From: Pycnococcus provasolii
Lineage: Eukaryota > Chlorophyta > Pseudoscourfieldiophyceae > Pseudoscourfieldiales
Length of the DNA stretch: 64,000 nt
Assembly: GCA_049487715.1 (NCBI GenBank)
Contig: CP150547.1
Location: 186,001 to 250,000, forward strand
Direction of reading: 5' to 3'
Part shown: positions 9,281 through 19,279 of the stretch, in pieces
Position numbering within the stretch: the first letter of the stretch is position 1
How the letters are laid out: every line of letters begins with the position of its first letter
Notes under the pieces: model-generated
What the model was told of the DNA's origin: nothing
Databases searched by the model: none
The model's input: the letters and a program-made list of their open reading frames with translations, nothing else
Translations under genes and position numbers: made by a program

Positions 9281-9974
9281 CTGAAGGTGAGTGAAACATG
9301 GCCGTGAACGTGAACGTGAACGTGAAGAAGACGTTGATGAGTGTTCGCTATATTGTTGATGACGATGACGATGAAGACCACCACCACCACCACCACCAGA
9401 AGAAGAAGGACCAGGACCAGAATTAGGTTTCAAAGGAAAAGAATCACAAGCACCACAGTGAGCGTGAACATGAAGACGAGCATGAGCGTGACGACGACGA
9501 CCACCACCAGGAGGAGCCGACCTCCTCTCCAGGAGAGAGGGAGAGAGAAGGACGGCATGGTTTGTGAAATGAATATTCACACAAATACATCCACCGGTGT
9601 GGTGAAAATGGGGAACGGACCACGTGAGTGACGTACTTACTTCCCCACCCCCAGGGGCAGGGGGGCAGTTCCCCTGAAGTCCTGACTGCCTGGATCTCCA
9701 ACTACGATGGGGATCCGTCCTTGCCCTTCCATGCCGCTTCTCAAGGCTCAAGCAAGGGAAGCAAGCTGGCTGGCTGGGGAAGAAAGCACGACACCTTGAG
9801 AAGAATTCTTCAGGAACCCTAACCCTAACCCTAACCCTAAGCCTAACCCTAACCCGAGACTTGCTCCCCCCTGCCCCTGGGGTCAGTGGGGCCAGAGGAT
9901 GCGTGCGCAAACCGTGGATAAGACAGACTAGGCGCTCATTGGTTGAGTTGACTCAGCTTAGACTATCTGATTTC
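9281..9974. promoter_or_regulatory. Divergent promoter region with hexamer and telomeric repeats
   Basis: This 694 bp gap lies between two divergent starts. It contains a GAACGT hexamer array (9303-9326) and CCCTAA units at 9819-9855, 120 bp upstream of the plus-strand ATG. No other gene is seen; the frame reading through it on the minus strand consists of repeat-derived residues. Confidence 0.6.
9819..9855. repeat. Interstitial telomeric repeat (CCCTAA)n
   Basis: Six CCCTAA-type units, one altered to CCTAAG. It lies between the divergent starts at 9280 (minus) and 9975 (plus). Confidence 0.95.
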
Positions 9975-10340
9975 ATGGCAGCCTCCCCCGTCCCTCCGTC
10001 ATCAGCTCAGCGTCAGTCTCTCCTCGGGGCGCTCGACGACGCCATGGTCAGCTTGCCGGACGACTCGATTGCGATGGTGGCGGCCAGCGACGAGTTCGCC
10101 GCGCTCAAGGAACTTGCGACGGGGTTCGCGGAAGGCAAGGCGACGTTCTTTTCCGAGGGGCTGCAGCAACGTTTGAAGGCGCTGCCGAAGGAGCGCATGA
10201 ATCTATTAATGCAAGCGGTCGCGAGCTTCAACGTGCCATTGCCACCCGGCAAAGAGCAGGAGGGCCTGACCGCGTTGCTGACCGATACGCTCGGCAAGCT
10301 CGCCGAGGCGATGAGCGTCGGAAAGATCGAGGAGGTGTGA
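9975..10340 (+). CDS. Small helical protein of unknown function, 121 aa
   Basis: ATG 9975 (MAASPVPPSSAQRQ) opens a short frame with coding-type composition, rich in Ala, Leu, Lys and Glu and predicted mostly alpha-helical. No motif is recognised. The frame extends upstream of 9975, but that part reads through a CCCTAA array, so the internal Met is used. A likely poly(A) signal (ataaataaaag) follows at about 10359-10370, which supports a real transcript end. Confidence 0.6.
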   Translation: MAASPVPPSSAQRQSLLGALDDAMVSLPDDSIAMVAASDEFAALKELATGFAEGKATFFSEGLQQRLKALPKERMNLLMQAVASFNVPLPPGKEQEGLTALLTDTLGKLAEAMSVGKIEEV

Positions 10341-10387
10341 TGCTCCTATCCACAGTTATACATAAATAAAAGTAACTACTACAGTAC

Positions 10388-10561
10388 CGCCGAAGCACCG
10401 CGCTCGTGCGTTTGTCGTCGGAAAACCCGGGCATCGGTGCGCTGTATCCGGTGCACCGCCTCGACAAGCATGTTTCTGGCGTGCTCCTGTTTGCGCGAAG
10501 CAATGCCACCACGGCATGTGCACCGACTGCGCTCATCCAAAACCACCGGTGGCGTGCGTAA
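10388..10561 (+). pseudogene. RluA-type pseudouridine synthase fragment
   Basis: The frame reads ENPGIGALYPVHRLDKH then VSGVLLFARSNATT. HRLD(K/R)xxSGVLLFA is the catalytic motif II of the RluA family, containing the catalytic Asp. Only about 58 codons are open, with no start, no S4 or N-terminal domain, and a stop (tgcgtaaac) soon after. The rest of the enzyme is absent from the flanking sequence. This looks like a decayed fragment or a transposed exon. A real exon of a distant spliced gene is less likely because the next gene starts 460 bp away with no continuation seen. Confidence 0.7.
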
Positions 10562-11019
10562 ACCAGGCGTACACAGGTAACGCGAGAATGCGTAACGCCC
10601 CCCAAAAGTCAAAAAAGCTTGCCAAAGCCCAAAAAAGCCTTAGATAAACGGCAACACATACATACATCGCCAAAAACAAATACCAACCATACCAACAACA
10701 TCCATCACCAAGGCGACGAAGTCAAATAGTCCTATAAAACCAAGCACAGCCTAACCCTAACCCTAACCCAAACAGGAACAGGAACCCTAACGACTCCCGC
10801 CTGAATGTGAGAATGTCCCGACCCTCGATAGACTATTCGATCCCCGACCGCTTTCGCTCTTCGACGATCGGGCCCCGCTCTTCGATATTCGATATTCGAC
10901 CCTTCGACGACACGCGTCCCGATCTTCGCCATTTTAGTTTGGACAAAGCCTTTTCCGCCTATTCGTTGCACTTGCTCACTTAATTGTGCACTGCTCGTAT
11001 CGTATATACTTTCCATACA
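10562..11019. promoter_or_regulatory. 5' flank with telomeric repeats
   Basis: This is the upstream region of the UBM-protein gene. It holds CCCTAA units at 10749-10793 and an AT-rich stretch (gtatatact) close to the ATG. No further gene is seen. Confidence 0.5.
10749..10793. repeat. Interstitial telomeric repeat (CCCTAA)n, degenerate
   Basis: Three CCCTAA units followed by acccaaacaggaacagg and a further ccctaac, about 230 bp upstream of the start at 11020. Confidence 0.85.
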
Positions 11020-11964
11020 ATGTTCGGTGACCCGTCCGCATTCGTGTTCCACCCAGGTTCGGGATCATCTCCAGGGCTGAATAAGTCAACCGTCGTCTCT
11101 GACCCGCTCGCTGTTCGTCTGGACAAGTCACTCGAAGATATCATCAAAGAACGCAAAACGCCCGCGCCTGCACCCGCCGCGTCATCAAAGAAAGCGGCAA
11201 AGGCAAAGGCGGCGGCACCCGCACCGGCAACACCTGCATCCAAGAAAGCGGGGAAAAAATCAAACTCTGCCGCAGCCAAGAAGGCGGCCAAAGACGCCGC
11301 AAAGACGACTGGGACGCCGTCCAAAAAAACAAAGGCGAAAGAAACGGCAGCCAAACAAAAAGCGACGCCGGCAAAAGCCAAAAAGGCAAACTTAGCCAAG
11401 GGCGCGCAGAAAGCGGCCAAGGATGCACGTGACGCGAAGCTTGCGCAGGCGCGTGGCATGGACGTCGACACCGTCAACAAGGCGAAGGCGAAGGCAAAGG
11501 CGTCGAAGAAAAACGTCGGGAAGGTGAAGGTGCAGGTGGCTGTGAAGAAAAGTCCCGCAAAGAACAAGGCGGCAGCAAAGAAGCAGCAGCAGCAGCAGCA
11601 GCAAAAGCAAAAGCCAAAGCAGCAGCAGGGAAAAAGTCCGGCGAAGAGTCCAGCACAAAACAAAAAGGGAGGAACGCTCAAAATTTCTGTCGTCAACGCC
11701 AGCGCCAAGTCACCGACGGCCAAAAAAGGACCAAAGGCAAAGGCGAAAGTGGCAACGGTCGCCGTGCGCACAACCACTGGTGGCGTATCAAAGAAGACAA
11801 ACGCACGAGGTGCGCGGCCAACAAACGCCAAGGCTGCGGCGGTTGCGAAGCAGGCAAAGGCGAAGAGCCCTGGCGCGAAAAGTCCTGCAGGTGGTAGAAC
11901 GGCGAAGGTGATTATGCCAGGAACCACCGCGGCAAAAAAGGCTGCTCGAGGTGGTCGACGATGA
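11020..11964 (+). CDS. Lys/Ala-rich protein with UAP56-binding motif, probable mRNA export adaptor
   Basis: The product has 314 residues. Residues 33-46 (RLDKSLEDIIKERK) fit the UAP56-binding motif LDxSLDDIIK found in ALY/REF, UIF (FYTTD1) and CHTOP. The rest is a long Lys/Ala/Pro tract resembling histone H1 tails, with a Gln run (about 190-205) and KSPAK/KSPG repeats that could be phosphorylated. It ends in a basic GG-RGGRR tail. There is no RRM, so this is not ALY itself; a UIF-like adaptor is the better analogy. The expected role is to recruit the DEAD-box helicase UAP56/Sub2 to mRNA, but an unrelated chromatin protein remains possible. ATG 11020 is the second Met-type start and gives the MFGDPSAF N-terminus. 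Confidence 0.75.
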   Translation: MFGDPSAFVFHPGSGSSPGLNKSTVVSDPLAVRLDKSLEDIIKERKTPAPAPAASSKKAAKAKAAAPAPATPASKKAGKKSNSAAAKKAAKDAAKTTGTPSKKTKAKETAAKQKATPAKAKKANLAKGAQKAAKDARDAKLAQARGMDVDTVNKAKAKAKASKKNVGKVKVQVAVKKSPAKNKAAAKKQQQQQQQKQKPKQQQGKSPAKSPAQNKKGGTLKISVVNASAKSPTAKKGPKAKAKVATVAVRTTTGGVSKKTNARGARPTNAKAAAVAKQAKAKSPGAKSPAGGRTAKVIMPGTTAAKKAARGGRR

Positions 11965-12186
11965 ACGAACGAACGAACGAACAAACAAAATCAAAATCAA
12001 AATGACCTTCAAAAAAATATTTCTGGCGGTTTTTGTTTGTTTTGGTTGGAATCCCAAGATATACTTTTCTCTTATTTTATTACCCGTGAAATGTGGAGTT
12101 GTTGTTGTTTTTCAAGACAAGTACGCCCCCCACCCTACTTCACACAATTGTTTTTTTCCGCATTTTTTCTCATGTGTCCATGCTAT

Positions 12187-14352
12187 TCATGCCGTCTGGT
12201 ACGGCACCTTCGTCGCGGGGCTGTCCTCCTTAAGGTACAAGCCTGCGCCGCATGCCAGCATGATTGACTGGAACTCGTCACCATCAATGTTCTCCTTTTC
12301 CAAAAGCACCTCAGCAACCTTGTGCAGCACGTCAATGTTCGTCTCCACGAGGTCCTTCGCGCGGCGGTACGCGCGGTTCACAAGGTCGCGCACCTCCTCG
12401 TCGATGAGGTCCGTCGTCTCCGCCGAGCACTCCGCCGCCTGGCCAGCCTGCTGGCCAAGGAACGAAGGTCCCTGGTTTCCCGTCCAAGCCACCTGGCCGA
12501 GCTTCTTGCTCATTCCCATCGAGCTCACCATAAGCCGTGCCGTGCGCGTCACCTGCTGGAAGTCGTTCGACGCTCCCGTCGTGACGTCGTCCTCTCCGAA
12601 GATGAGCTCCTCGGCGATCCGGCCGCCGAGCGCCACGCACATCTGGTTCTCGAGGTAAGACTTGCTGTACAGCCCAGACTCGAGGCGCTCCTCGCTGGGT
12701 GCGAAGAACGTGAGTCCGCCAGCGGCGCCGCGCGGAACGATCGAGATCTTCGTCACGGGGTCGTACTCGGGCATGAGCGCGCCGACGAGGGCGTGGCCAG
12801 CCTCGTGGTACGCGACGAGCTTCTTCTTCTTCTCGCTCATCACCGCGTCCTTCTTCTCAGGTCCGGCGATGATGCGCTCGAGAGCGTCGGCAATCTCCTC
12901 CTTGGAGATCTCCGTGAGCCCGCGCCTCGCGGCGAAGATTGCAGCCTCGTTCATCAGGTTCTGCAGGTCAGCTCCCGTGAACCCGGGCGTGCGGCGCGCA
13001 ACCTTGTCGAAGTCGACATCCTTCGCGAGCACCTTGCCACGGCTGTGCACCTTGAGGATCTGCACGCGTCCCTGCACGTCGGGGCGGTCGACCGTCACCT
13101 GCCTGTCGAATCGGCCCGGGCGGAGAAGCGCGGAGTCGAGCACGTCCGGTCGGTTCGTGGCGGCGAGCACAATCACGCCGGAGTTGCCCTCGAAGCCGTC
13201 CATCTCCGTGAGGAGCTGGTTGATCGTCTGCTCACGCTCGTCGTTGCCACCGCCCATGCCGGCGCCACGCTGGCGTCCCACGGCATCAATCTCGTCGATG
13301 AACACGATGCACGGCGCCTTGGCCTTCGCCTTCTCGAACAGGTCGCGCACGCGCGACGCGCCAACGCCCACGAAGAGCTCGACGAACTCGGAGGCGGCGC
13401 ACGCGAAGTACGGCACGCCAGCCTCGCCGGCAACAGCCTTGGCGATGAGCGTCTTACCCGTACCCGGCGGTCCGACGAGGAGGCATCCCTTGGGGATCTT
13501 CGCGCCGAGCTGCGTGTACTTGTCAGGGTTCTTGAGGAAGTCGACCACCTCCTGAAGCTCGAGCTTCGCTCCGTCGACGCCGGCGACGTCCTCGAACAGC
13601 ACACCCGTCTCGGGCACCTCCTGGAACTTGGACTTGGACTTTCCAAAGTCCATCGGACCACCCGGTCCCATGGGTCCACCACCACCCTGTCCTCCCTGCG
13701 CACGGCGGAAGAGGAAGAAGAGTCCTCCGAACGCGATGAGCGGGAACAGGAGGTTTCCAAGCAGCGCGGCGTAGTTGCCCTGGTTCTCCCCCTCGCTCAC
13801 GCTGATGTCCACTCCGTTGGACGCGAGGATGTCGACGAGCTCCGGGTCGTTGGGGAGGACGACGTTCGCGCGTCGTCCGTCGACGGCGGTGAGCTGCAGC
13901 TGCGATCCGTCCTTGGAGAATCGCACGCGTTCCACCTTGCCCGCCTGCACGGCGTTGATGAACTCGCTGTATCGCCACTGGTTTCCCTCGGGGAGGTCCG
14001 TGGCTGACGCGGCGGGTGCGGGCGCTTCGAGCGACGCGTTTCCACGGAACGCGTCCTGCGCTGCAGCACCCACACTTTCGAACATGGAAGGTGCCTGTGT
14101 GGCTTCTTCCGCCGCGATCACCGGCGCGTTAGATGCCGCAGCGAGCGCGCCGATGGAGAGCGTTCCCGCGAATGCCAAACTGGACAGCTTCGAGGCAAGC
14201 TCCTTCACACTTGACGAGGCCAAAGACTTCGAGGATGAAGACTTCGAGGATGACGAGGAGGATGACCTAGACGCCATCTTCGCCATGGATCGCGCCAGAT
14301 GACGCCGGCCTGATCGCGAGGTGACACTGTACGTGGATGACGAGGACATCAT
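12187..14352 (-). CDS. FTSH: Chloroplast ATP-dependent zinc metalloprotease FtsH
   Basis: The product has 721 residues, normal for plastid FtsH. Residues 1-55 are a Ser/Arg-rich transit peptide; 56-80 is a hydrophobic lumen-targeting segment ending VIAAEEA. The FtsH extracellular domain follows, and the membrane anchor is about 198-216. Walker A GPPGTGKT is at 294-301, Walker [10 protein letters not shown] at about 348-356, the SRH region at about 398-416 ([19 protein letters not shown]), and the zinc site HEAGH at 516-520. All catalytic residues are present. In plants and algae this hexamer degrades damaged photosystem II D1 in the thylakoid membrane; whether this is type A (FtsH1/5) or type B (FtsH2/8) is not decided. 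ATG 14352 is chosen over a frame extension that translates repeats. An acceptor-like tract (tttcattccttcag) lies 11 nt upstream. Confidence 0.97.
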   Translation of the reverse strand: MMSSSSTYSVTSRSGRRHLARSMAKMASRSSSSSSSKSSSSKSLASSSVKELASKLSSLAFAGTLSIGALAAASNAPVIAAEEATQAPSMFESVGAAAQDAFRGNASLEAPAPAASATDLPEGNQWRYSEFINAVQAGKVERVRFSKDGSQLQLTAVDGRRANVVLPNDPELVDILASNGVDISVSEGENQGNYAALLGNLLFPLIAFGGLFFLFRRAQGGQGGGGPMGPGGPMDFGKSKSKFQEVPETGVLFEDVAGVDGAKLELQEVVDFLKNPDKYTQLGAKIPKGCLLVGPPGTGKTLIAKAVAGEAGVPYFACAASEFVELFVGVGASRVRDLFEKAKAKAPCIVFIDEIDAVGRQRGAGMGGGNDEREQTINQLLTEMDGFEGNSGVIVLAATNRPDVLDSALLRPGRFDRQVTVDRPDVQGRVQILKVHSRGKVLAKDVDFDKVARRTPGFTGADLQNLMNEAAIFAARRGLTEISKEEIADALERIIAGPEKKDAVMSEKKKKLVAYHEAGHALVGALMPEYDPVTKISIVPRGAAGGLTFFAPSEERLESGLYSKSYLENQMCVALGGRIAEELIFGEDDVTTGASNDFQQVTRTARLMVSSMGMSKKLGQVAWTGNQGPSFLGQQAGQAAECSAETTDLIDEEVRDLVNRAYRRAKDLVETNIDVLHKVAEVLLEKENIDGDEFQSIMLACGAGLYLKEDSPATKVPYQTA

Positions 14353-15387
14353 AGTTTTCACTACTGAAGGAATGAAAATGAAGGGAGGAGAGAGCACCGT
14401 CCCGCACCAGAGAGAGTCCCGGGTCCCTTCCCCTCCCTCCCCCCCTCCCCTCCCCCCCCCCACCAGAGAACACCTCCTCACCCCCCCTCCACATTGTGTT
14501 TGTGTGGCTCGGAGACGCCCCGGTGCCCCGGGGGAGATTTTACATCTTGGCTCCCGAGGCATCCGAGTGACTGGTGACTGGTGGCGAGGGGACACCTCAC
14601 CAGTCAGGCGAGCTCTCACAGCACGGCGCCTGGCCAGACCCCCCGGGGCGGGGGGCTGCCGCGGGGGGCCGACTTTGGGATTTTCCTCGGTGGCACTCGG
14701 CCACTCTGACACTGGCAGGTGCCCTTTGCATGCTTGGTTGCCTACTTCTACCTTAAGTTGTACTTGCCTCGTGGTCTCTGTTGTGGGACATGCATGACAC
14801 ATGCTTTCATCAAAGGCCTTCATCTGATCACGTCCCTCCTCATTCATTGATGTCGCACTTGGGATCCATCCACCCTCCCCGCGACCTCGCGTGGAGTCGC
14901 AAAGCAGCCTCGCACAACCGTGGATATTCCTGACTCTGACTACCGGGTACTCTCCACAGTACTGCTGTATTCTGATAGGACGCACGAATGGGATGGGATG
15001 AATTGATTGATGAAAGGCCATCTTGCCATCTCTTTGTACCACGCCTCAAGGAGACAGGAGAAGGGCCACATCGATCATAAGCAGAGCAGAGCAGAGGAAG
15101 ACCTTTAGGTACGATAGGGCAGAGCAGAGAGGGCCCTATTATTTTTGCCCAACAGCAAACCCATCAGCAACAGCGCAACGGGTCCCAAAGAGTGTCCCAA
15201 AGAGAAGGAAGAGCACTACCCTAACGACGAAGTGGACCAGAAGTGGACCCCCCAGCCCCAGGTCGACCTTTTCGCATAGGGTTTTACGATAGGGTTTTAA
15301 GGTGGACCCTTAGGGTTACGAGCTGGTGAGACCGGTGGTTTGGTCTGGGTCCGGTCCACCTTCCGACCTCTAAGAAGCTGCTGCGCC
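14353..15387. other. Divergent intergenic region, no gene seen
   Basis: This 1035 bp gap separates the FtsH start from the small plus-strand gene. It includes poly-C-rich sequence near 14420-14490 and a direct repeat of gcagagcagag. Near its right end (15280-15316) there are degenerate TTAGGG units. The frames across it have no recognisable similarity. Confidence 0.5.
15280..15316. repeat. Degenerate interstitial telomeric repeat (TTAGGG-type)
   Basis: Two tagggtttta units and one ttagggtt unit, about 75-100 bp upstream of the start at 15388. Confidence 0.6.
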
Positions 15388-15648
15388 ATGGCGAGCAAGC
15401 TGCCCGAGCACGTTCGTCGCGCCATCTACGGCGAAGTGCCCGTCGAGGAGAAGAAGCAAATGCTCGAAAAGTCACTCGCGGGGTGGTGGAAGGAGTACGC
15501 ATCACGTAAAAACGACGAGGAGGAAGAGCATGTCGCGGACACGCTGCTCTACGACGAACGGTGCCACCTCCCCAGAACCGCGCCCAGACCGGACGTCGTA
15601 CCGCCGCTGACGCAAACGAACGACGAAACAACAAAGACGACGACGTGA
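15388..15648 (+). CDS. Small hypothetical protein, 86 aa
   Basis: MASKLPEHVRRAIYGEVPVE starts at 15388 with a good initiation context (gcgccATGG). The first 60 residues look like a folded helical segment with a WWKEYASRK stretch; the tail is Thr/Pro-rich. It is not recognised. The gene ends tail-to-tail with the UBA-PUB gene at a 125 bp gap. Confidence 0.55.
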   Translation: MASKLPEHVRRAIYGEVPVEEKKQMLEKSLAGWWKEYASRKNDEEEEHVADTLLYDERCHLPRTAPRPDVVPPLTQTNDETTKTTT

Positions 15649-15773
15649 TGACAACGCATCTTTTTTCTCTTTTTGTCGTTGGAATGGAAACGCCTGCTGT
15701 AAATGACATGTTTTTTTTTCCAGAAAGAAAGACAAGAAAATAATAATATGTAGAGGGTAGGTTTTGTAGGTAG

Positions 15774-16793
15774 TTACAACACGCCAAAGAAGGGATTCGT
15801 GAGAGCCGAGTTCAGTTCCGTTCCTGCAGCGTTCAGCAACGTCAAGTCCACCGCATCGTCGTCCATCAAAAGGACATCCTCACCCGCCTCTGTCGCTTTG
15901 TGGAATCCACTCAAGCACAAAAACTTCACGGCGTCGGCGTGCTGACCGACACGAGCGTGCACGTTCGCGTTGCTCAGCCGAATACGGCGAAACTTTGCCT
16001 CGCCAGGCGCATTCGCGACGTTACCGAGCATCTTCAGCAACGTCTCGAAGCACGTCTTGTCGTCACCAACCACCTTCTTCACCGCAACCAAGCAAGCGCG
16101 AAGCTTCTCGGCAACCGAGACGGGCTTCACCGCCGGAGCGCCCGTTGCCTCCGCCGCAGGAGCGCCCTTCTGCTTCGCCTTCTTCTCCTCAGCCGCCTTA
16201 CGCGCCTTCTCCGCCTCTTCAGCCTCCCACTCTTCGAACGTCAGCTCCGGCTTCCCATTCTTCCGCCGCCGCTCGTTCTTGTCTTCCAAAAGCTTCACCT
16301 TGATCTTCCTTCGAGCAGCCTCCTCCTCAGCCTTCTCGCGCATACGCTGCTCGTACGCAAGGCGGTGCGCCTCGGACTCAGCCTTGCGCTGCTCCGCCTG
16401 GATCTCCTTGCCCATGGCGACGCGACTCTTCTCGCGCAACTTCTCCCGTTCCTTCTCCTCTTGCTCACGTTTTGCTTTGGCACTTGCGAGGAGAGCCGCA
16501 GCCTGCGCCTTCGCCTCCTCCGGAGTGAGCTTCGGTTTTGGCTTCACAAGCAGTGGCTCGTCGATGTCTGCGTCGTCCTCGTGCGCCTCGAGCCACCCCA
16601 CAGCCACCTCCACGCCGTTGTTCTCCGTGAAGTGGAGGGCACGCACAGCACGGCACTCGCCGAACCCCATCTCCGTGAGCTCCTTCAGCTGGTCCTGGTT
16701 CACCTCAGGTGGTGCCGGTTCGTCCGACACAGGTGGCGCCTCTTCAGCAGCCTCCGCCGCAGCGTCCATCGGCGTGTCTTCGTCGTCGGGCAT
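15774..16793 (-). CDS. UBA- and PUB-domain protein (p97/CDC48 and ubiquitin adaptor)
   Basis: The product has 339 residues. Residues about 33-75 form a UBA domain (LKELTEMGFGECRAVRAL, then GVEVAVGWLEAHEDD). A long charged helix (about 90-215, Glu/Lys/Arg-rich) links it to a C-terminal PUB domain (about 225-325; FETLLKMLGNVANAPGEAKF, then RRIRLSN). The PUB fold binds the C-terminal tail of p97/CDC48 and UBA binds ubiquitin, so a role as a cofactor delivering ubiquitinated clients to CDC48 is inferred. The UBA-coil-PUB order also occurs in plant proteins. The start at MPDDEDTP (16793) is preferred over one 19 codons upstream. Confidence 0.88.
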   Translation of the reverse strand: MPDDEDTPMDAAAEAAEEAPPVSDEPAPPEVNQDQLKELTEMGFGECRAVRALHFTENNGVEVAVGWLEAHEDDADIDEPLLVKPKPKLTPEEAKAQAAALLASAKAKREQEEKEREKLREKSRVAMGKEIQAEQRKAESEAHRLAYEQRMREKAEEEAARRKIKVKLLEDKNERRRKNGKPELTFEEWEAEEAEKARKAAEEKKAKQKGAPAAEATGAPAVKPVSVAEKLRACLVAVKKVVGDDKTCFETLLKMLGNVANAPGEAKFRRIRLSNANVHARVGQHADAVKFLCLSGFHKATEAGEDVLLMDDDAVDLTLLNAAGTELNSALTNPFFGVL

Positions 16794-17159
16794 CCTTCCT
16801 GCGACTTTGTGGCACGACTGGTACCAGGTTGGTGGTCGAGGCAGAGGCAAGCCTTAAAAAAGCAAAAACCTAAATCGAGTTCGGGGTTCAGGTTGGGGGT
16901 TCAATTTGGGGGCTTGGCTCCAAGCCCATGCATGTTGACAGGCTTGCATTCCTGCGGGAAAGGGGCGGTACACCAACCAATCAGGTGAGGAGCTCGTTCT
17001 GGCATTTTATTTTCACTTCGTCATGGCGAGCAGTTCCGTGACCGTCACGCAACGACGCGTATGGTGCGACCGCTAATCTAGCAGGCGGGTGCAGGATTCT
17101 TGGAAAGCGAGCGTTGGACGAAGTAATGTACATTCCATTACTGAATGAGTGTTTTGAGC
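16794..17159. other. Intergenic between two minus-strand genes
   Basis: This 366 bp gap is the 3' flank of ERGIC3 and the promoter of the UBA-PUB gene. There is no telomeric array, only weak ggttcggggttcagg-type repeats near 16870-16915. Confidence 0.5.
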
Positions 17160-18382
17160 TTAGGACAATTTCCCGAGCTCCAATTTTTTCTTCACCGCCT
17201 GGTGCCCATGGTACACGAAACTGTCGAGCAGTCCTGTGACCGTGAAGACCCCGCCGATGATAGCGAAGCACGACGTGATGAACTCGAGCATTGTGCACTT
17301 GCGCCGTTCGGTGAATCTCACCTTGATCGGCGACAGATCGTAGAAAAAGAAGACGCCCGCCACCTGATTCGTCGAAACGTCCACATGGTGGTAGTTTTCA
17401 GTCACACTGTACTGGTTCGAGTGGATCGCAGGAACAGACCCCGTGCCGTTGCGGTATCCGATAGGCTCGTAGACGGTTGGGACAACCTTGATGAAGTACT
17501 GGTGTGTTCCACTAGACACCTGCGTCCCCGTCGTCTGCACGTCCCCGCGCATCACGCCGTCGAGGGGATTTTTCTGGCCTGGAAAGTACTTGCCGAAGCT
17601 AAGGTGGTTGATGCGATGACTCAGGTCGAACTCTCGCGGCTTCGTCAGGCCGAGCCACTCCGACAGCGCCAGTGGGATGTTACCAAAGGCGGCCGCCTTG
17701 CCCGGCGCGACGTGGAAGTTACCCGCAACCTTGTTGACGTGCAGCTTTCCGTACACGTTGCATCCCTCACCGTCCTGCTTTGCTATTGTGCGCACCATCT
17801 TCTCGCGGCCGCACTGTTCCATGTTCTCGGCGCCAGTGAACTGCCAGCCACGCTTGCGGTAAGCCTCCTTCACCTGTTCGCACGTGTTGCAGCACTCCCC
17901 GGGACTGCTCTCAGCGCCGTAGCAGCTCCCGCAGTACTCCGTCGCGTTGCTTTTGTCGTCGTTCGCGAGCTTAGGTGGCCCAAGGTGTTCAGCTTTGTGC
18001 ACGTTTGCGCCTTCTCCAGGTTGCACGACAGGCTCCCCGCTCATGTCAAGCCTCTTCTTGAAGACGGAGTGGGTGACGTCCACCTGTTGCTCACCACCGA
18101 CGTCCATCGCGTCGATGTGCACGAGACTGCAAGCCAGTCTTGGAAAGACGATGTCGAAGTTGATTGTCATGCGCTCGTAGCGCGAGGTGTCAACGAAAAG
18201 CTCGTGCGCCGTTTCGTTGGACAGGAAGTTCCTGACTTCGCTGATGAAGAGTACGGCCATGACGACTACGGAAGCGATTGTGACGAGTCCTCCGAATACG
18301 GTTCTGCTGTAGAAGTCAGCGTCGCGCACCTTGGGGAAGGCGTCGAGCTTGCTTAGCTTCTGCAGGGTGGATGTGTACTCCC

Positions 18383-18414
<32 letters not shown>

Positions 18415-18440
18415 GGCGGGTGCGCGTTGTCTCGCACCAC
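17160..18440 (-). CDS. ERGIC3: ERGIC3/ERV46-type ER-Golgi cargo receptor (5' end unresolved)
   Basis: About 400 conserved residues match ERGIC3/Erv46: LSKLDAFPKVRDADF at the N-terminus, a first membrane span (GGLVTIASVVVMAVLFISEV), the INFDIVFPRLACSLVHIDAM block, the paired-Cys segment CGSCYGAE..CCNTCEQVKEAYRKRG, NKVAGNFHVAPGK, HLSFGKYFPG, and a second span near the C-terminus (FAIIGGVFTVTGLLDSF). It cycles between ER and Golgi in COPII vesicles. A (GTCCCT)n hexamer array at 18383-18414 encodes an Asp-Arg repeat before the conserved part. No in-frame ATG exists: the frame is closed by a stop at 18462-18464, and the likely ATG (18459) is one base out of frame. A missed exon or a one-base sequence error is likely. 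Confidence 0.93.
18383..18414. repeat. Hexamer microsatellite (GTCCCT)n
   Basis: About five units, read on the minus strand as alternating Asp-Arg at the extreme N-terminus of the ERGIC3 frame. Confidence 0.9.
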
Positions 18441-18514
18441 CTGTGTTTGTGTTGGCCATAACTATGCTTGTTGACGACCGTGACTTGCCACTTACTTAAG
18501 CTTGACTAATAACC

Positions 18515-18525
18515 CTATATATAAG
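18515..18525 (-). promoter_or_regulatory. Candidate TATA box for ERGIC3
   Basis: The minus strand reads CTTATATATAG, 56 bp upstream of ATG 18459. The spacing would put transcription start 20-30 bp before that ATG. Confidence 0.5.
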
Positions 18526-19009
18526 GAGAGCACTTACTTAAAGGTACTTCTTCTTGGCTGGCTGGCAGTCACCCAGCACGTCTAACGAGCACGAACGAAG
18601 CACGAAGCTTAAGGGTATGTGTGTGTGCGCGGAGATGTTACCCGGTACCCGGAAACAATGGCGATCTCACGAGGAAGAAGATTTCACAGCAGAGAAGAAG
18701 AAGGAGAGAGAGAAGAAGAGGCTGTAATCTTAGTCCATCCAACAAGGTGGGAAAGGGACGAAACCTCCTCAAGAAAGAACGAGGAATTTGGGCGACAGTT
18801 GTATTAAACATTAGCTAATGACTGAGAACAACCACCTAGGTGGGTGAACCAGGGCCACCGAGAGATGTCCCAGGAAAATTCAAGTTCCCGTTCCCCCCCG
18901 GGGGGTTCTTTGTGTTCTCGCGCGCACAACAAAAACAAACCAACCCGTCCATATATTTCCATTTCCAACCAGCCTACCAGCTTAAGCGAAGCGCTGCGGT
19001 GCGTGCACT
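18526..19009. other. Divergent promoter region without telomeric array
   Basis: This lies between ERGIC3 and the PP2A B'' gene. It contains an agaagaag-rich stretch (about 18670-18730) and a poly-C run near 18893. Unlike several other divergent gaps, it holds no CCCTAA array. Confidence 0.5.
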
Positions 19010-19246
19010 ATGCCGTTCCGTGCGACAGAACACCTGCTGGCAATAGCAGGTTGCTTGCAAACAACACCTCTCTCTGCGGCCGACGGTGAGGCCGAGTCTG
19101 AGTCCAGGAAAAAGAAACAACTTGAGGCGGAAGTCGACCTGCTCGTGGCGGAGAGACTCAAACAAGTCGGTGACGCGACTTCAACGTCAGCGAAACATAT
19201 TCAACTGCCACGCTTCTTCGTGAAGAAACCAAAGACCTACGCGCCC

Positions 19247-19279
<33 letters not shown>

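Noticed and set aside
9281-9910. Upstream extension of the ViaA-like frame
   Set aside because: It translates hexamer and CCCTAA repeats into Arg-Val and Ser-Arg runs and begins beyond the neighbouring promoter.
12322-14007. 561-codon plus-strand frame
   Set aside because: It is exactly antisense to plastid FtsH; the long opening comes from GC-rich codons.
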